Assembly (NCBI GenBank): GCA_030432455.1
Contig: JAUIHC010000096.1
Coordinates: 1-9,270 of the forward strand
Direction of reading: 5' to 3'
DNA length: 9,270 nucleotides
DNA from: Phycisphaerae bacterium
GTDB taxonomy: Bacteria; Planctomycetota; Phycisphaerae; Phycisphaerales; SM1A02
The notes under the pieces are model-generated. The model was not told where the DNA came from and did no database searches. It saw only the letters and a list, made by a program, of their open reading frames with translations. Below are positions 9,001 to 9,270 of the stretch, one piece after another. Position 1 is the stretch's first letter. Each line of letters begins with the position of its first letter. A program made the position numbers and the translations under genes.

Positions 9001-9270
9001 TCGACGACCGGGGCGTGATTCTCACCCTCGGGAAGTTCGACGTTGCACCGCTCGGCGATCCGGACCGAGTTGACGAGCGCCTCGCGCTCCTCGGGCTCGG
9101 GGAAGATCGCCGCCATCTCCGCCGGACTCTTGACATAGACGTCCTCGGGATACCGCAGACGATCGGGTTCGTCCTTGACCTTGCCCATGCTGATGCAGCA
9201 CAGGGTGTCGTGATCGTCGTGGTCCTCGGCGCGAAGGAAGTGCGCGTCGTTGTCGGCGACCATCGGCAGG
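6051..9270 (-). CDS. dnaE: DNA polymerase III alpha subunit (DnaE1 type), N-terminus outside the window
   Basis: The visible 1,072 residues are the replicative polymerase minus most of its PHP domain; the frame stays open to the right edge. The fragment begins LPMVADNDAHFL, the last PHP motif, with Asp and His metal ligands retained. The palm follows: PDIDID (8532-8549), whose last two Asp match E. coli D401/D403, and KMDFLGLRTL with Asp at 8088-8090 (E. coli D555). Other landmarks are GIFQFESGGM, ALYRPGPMDLIPDY, YGIMVYQEQVMQ, FAGYGFNKSHSTGYAIVAYQ, and the OB fold from PVIFAGVVNRVRP through VVEQVIPIERL. QNMLFG (6864-6881) looks like the internal beta-clamp-binding motif (E. coli QADMFG). A Pro/Ser/Ala-rich insert (about 7925-8000) precedes IPLDDQKVLALF. 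The C-terminus after the OB fold ends in RRRRFHRAAGGGEDD. The polymerase synthesises DNA with the clamp and clamp loader, and the retained PHP ligands leave PHP proofreading possible. Confidence 0.97.
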   Translation of the reverse strand, partial: LPMVADNDAHFLRAEDHDDHDTLCCISMGKVKDEPDRLRYPEDVYVKSPAEMAAIFPEPEEREALVNSVRIAERCNVELPEGENHAPVVEVVHPGEPPVYDGSDLTEWFKRYCGRFELLPFDAENRKDVTAEELKDGCDRALRDLCEAGLIWRYGPDGVTEEIRARLERELKVLADKLISAYFLIVWDFVNWARQRGIPSNARGSGVGTMVGYVLGLSNACPVHYGLLFERFTDPDRAEYPDIDIDICQDGRGKVIEYVREKYGHVAQIITFGRLKAKAAIKDVARVMGFSPSEGQHLSNLVPAELNITIDDALQKDAEFRAAIDADPRAQRVIAAAKALEDHARHAGVHAAGVIVATRPLDSIVPLCKASGSDDAVTQWDGPTCERIGLLKMDFLGLRTLSTIERARQLVLESMPEEAIWKAVGREMPAPGSAASRSTSHPLDMERIPLDDQKVLALFRRGDTSGIFQFESGGMRKLLTEMQPDRLEDLIAANALYRPGPMDLIPDYNARKHGRQPVPSVHEIVDRYTAETYGIMVYQEQVMQVLHGLGGIPLRQAYTVIKAISKKKMTVIDAARADFISGAAERGVKEKQATDLFELILKFAGYGFNKSHSTGYAIVAYQTAYLKTYFPKFYMAAVLTFESQAKKVEEWASYLEDCRRTVLPDSTPEVPNVGFSVLPPDVNLSREDFSVVFGEGERPSNVGGEVRFGLQAIKGIAKDAIASIVDARTADGPVGSLHEFCERIDHARVNQKAIESLIRAGALDSVHGADARAAMLQALPDAYKAGRSLSADRSAGQNMLFGGGGDDAAVAAATPRLPLPEVKPWDQLTRLAEEKEALGFFVSGHPLDELAGTIAEFCTTTTARLAELSEGAPVIFAGVVNRVRPVVTRTGNKMAMSTMTDKHGTVEAVVFSEAFAKYGAELQVDRIVAVVGSLEKGRGEPQIVVEQVIPIERLPSMLATRLDILFDESRDEGADEVQHRMRFVSGHLKQASRSVQALSGRPVETAVHLRLRDGRTVVLAAPGIRVVPDDQLVARLRDAGADGVRVRGGYVPPRKEDRRRRFHRAAGGGEDD

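Overview
This is a high-G+C (roughly two-thirds by eye) bacterial chromosomal window with seven genes, two of them cut by the window edges. Product types suggest a planctomycete, most likely of the Phycisphaerae kind: a secreted protein with a VPGP/Arg-rich C-terminal sorting tail (PEP-CTERM type), a bS21 of the MAIRIKARGG type, an enlarged K+-dependent membrane pyrophosphatase, and weak or absent Shine-Dalgarno sequences on several genes. That assignment is inference from gene character, not a database result.

Layout. Positions 1-3148, minus strand, read right to left: rpsU (bS21), about 300 bp of non-coding DNA, hppA (membrane pyrophosphatase, 844 aa), then after only 4 nt the start of a ribosomal silencing factor gene (rsfS), cut by the left edge. 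Positions 3149-3665 are a divergent intergenic region with a good promoter candidate for rpsU, a weaker one for the rightward gene, and three back-to-back inverted repeats. Positions 3666-5994, plus strand: a secreted PEP-CTERM-type protein closed by a 28-bp perfect palindrome, a YacP/Rae1-like NYN nuclease preceded by a bulged 11-bp hairpin, and pdxH (pyridoxamine 5'-phosphate oxidase). Positions 6051-9270, minus strand: most of dnaE (replicative DNA polymerase III alpha subunit), missing its N-terminus beyond the right edge. pdxH and dnaE converge on a G-rich 56-bp gap.

How the genes relate. Two ribosome-associated genes (rpsU, rsfS) flank hppA on one strand, and the NYN protein belongs to a family with a ribosome-linked RNase member, so translation is a loose theme. 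The remaining genes look like unrelated housekeeping functions. I found no defence system, mobile element, CRISPR array, tRNA or rRNA. No convincing new multi-gene system is visible. The most unusual items are a roughly 90-residue insert in an exterior loop of the pyrophosphatase, a cluster of hairpins upstream of the secreted-protein gene, and a secreted protein that looks like a thioester-domain relative lacking the expected glutamine.
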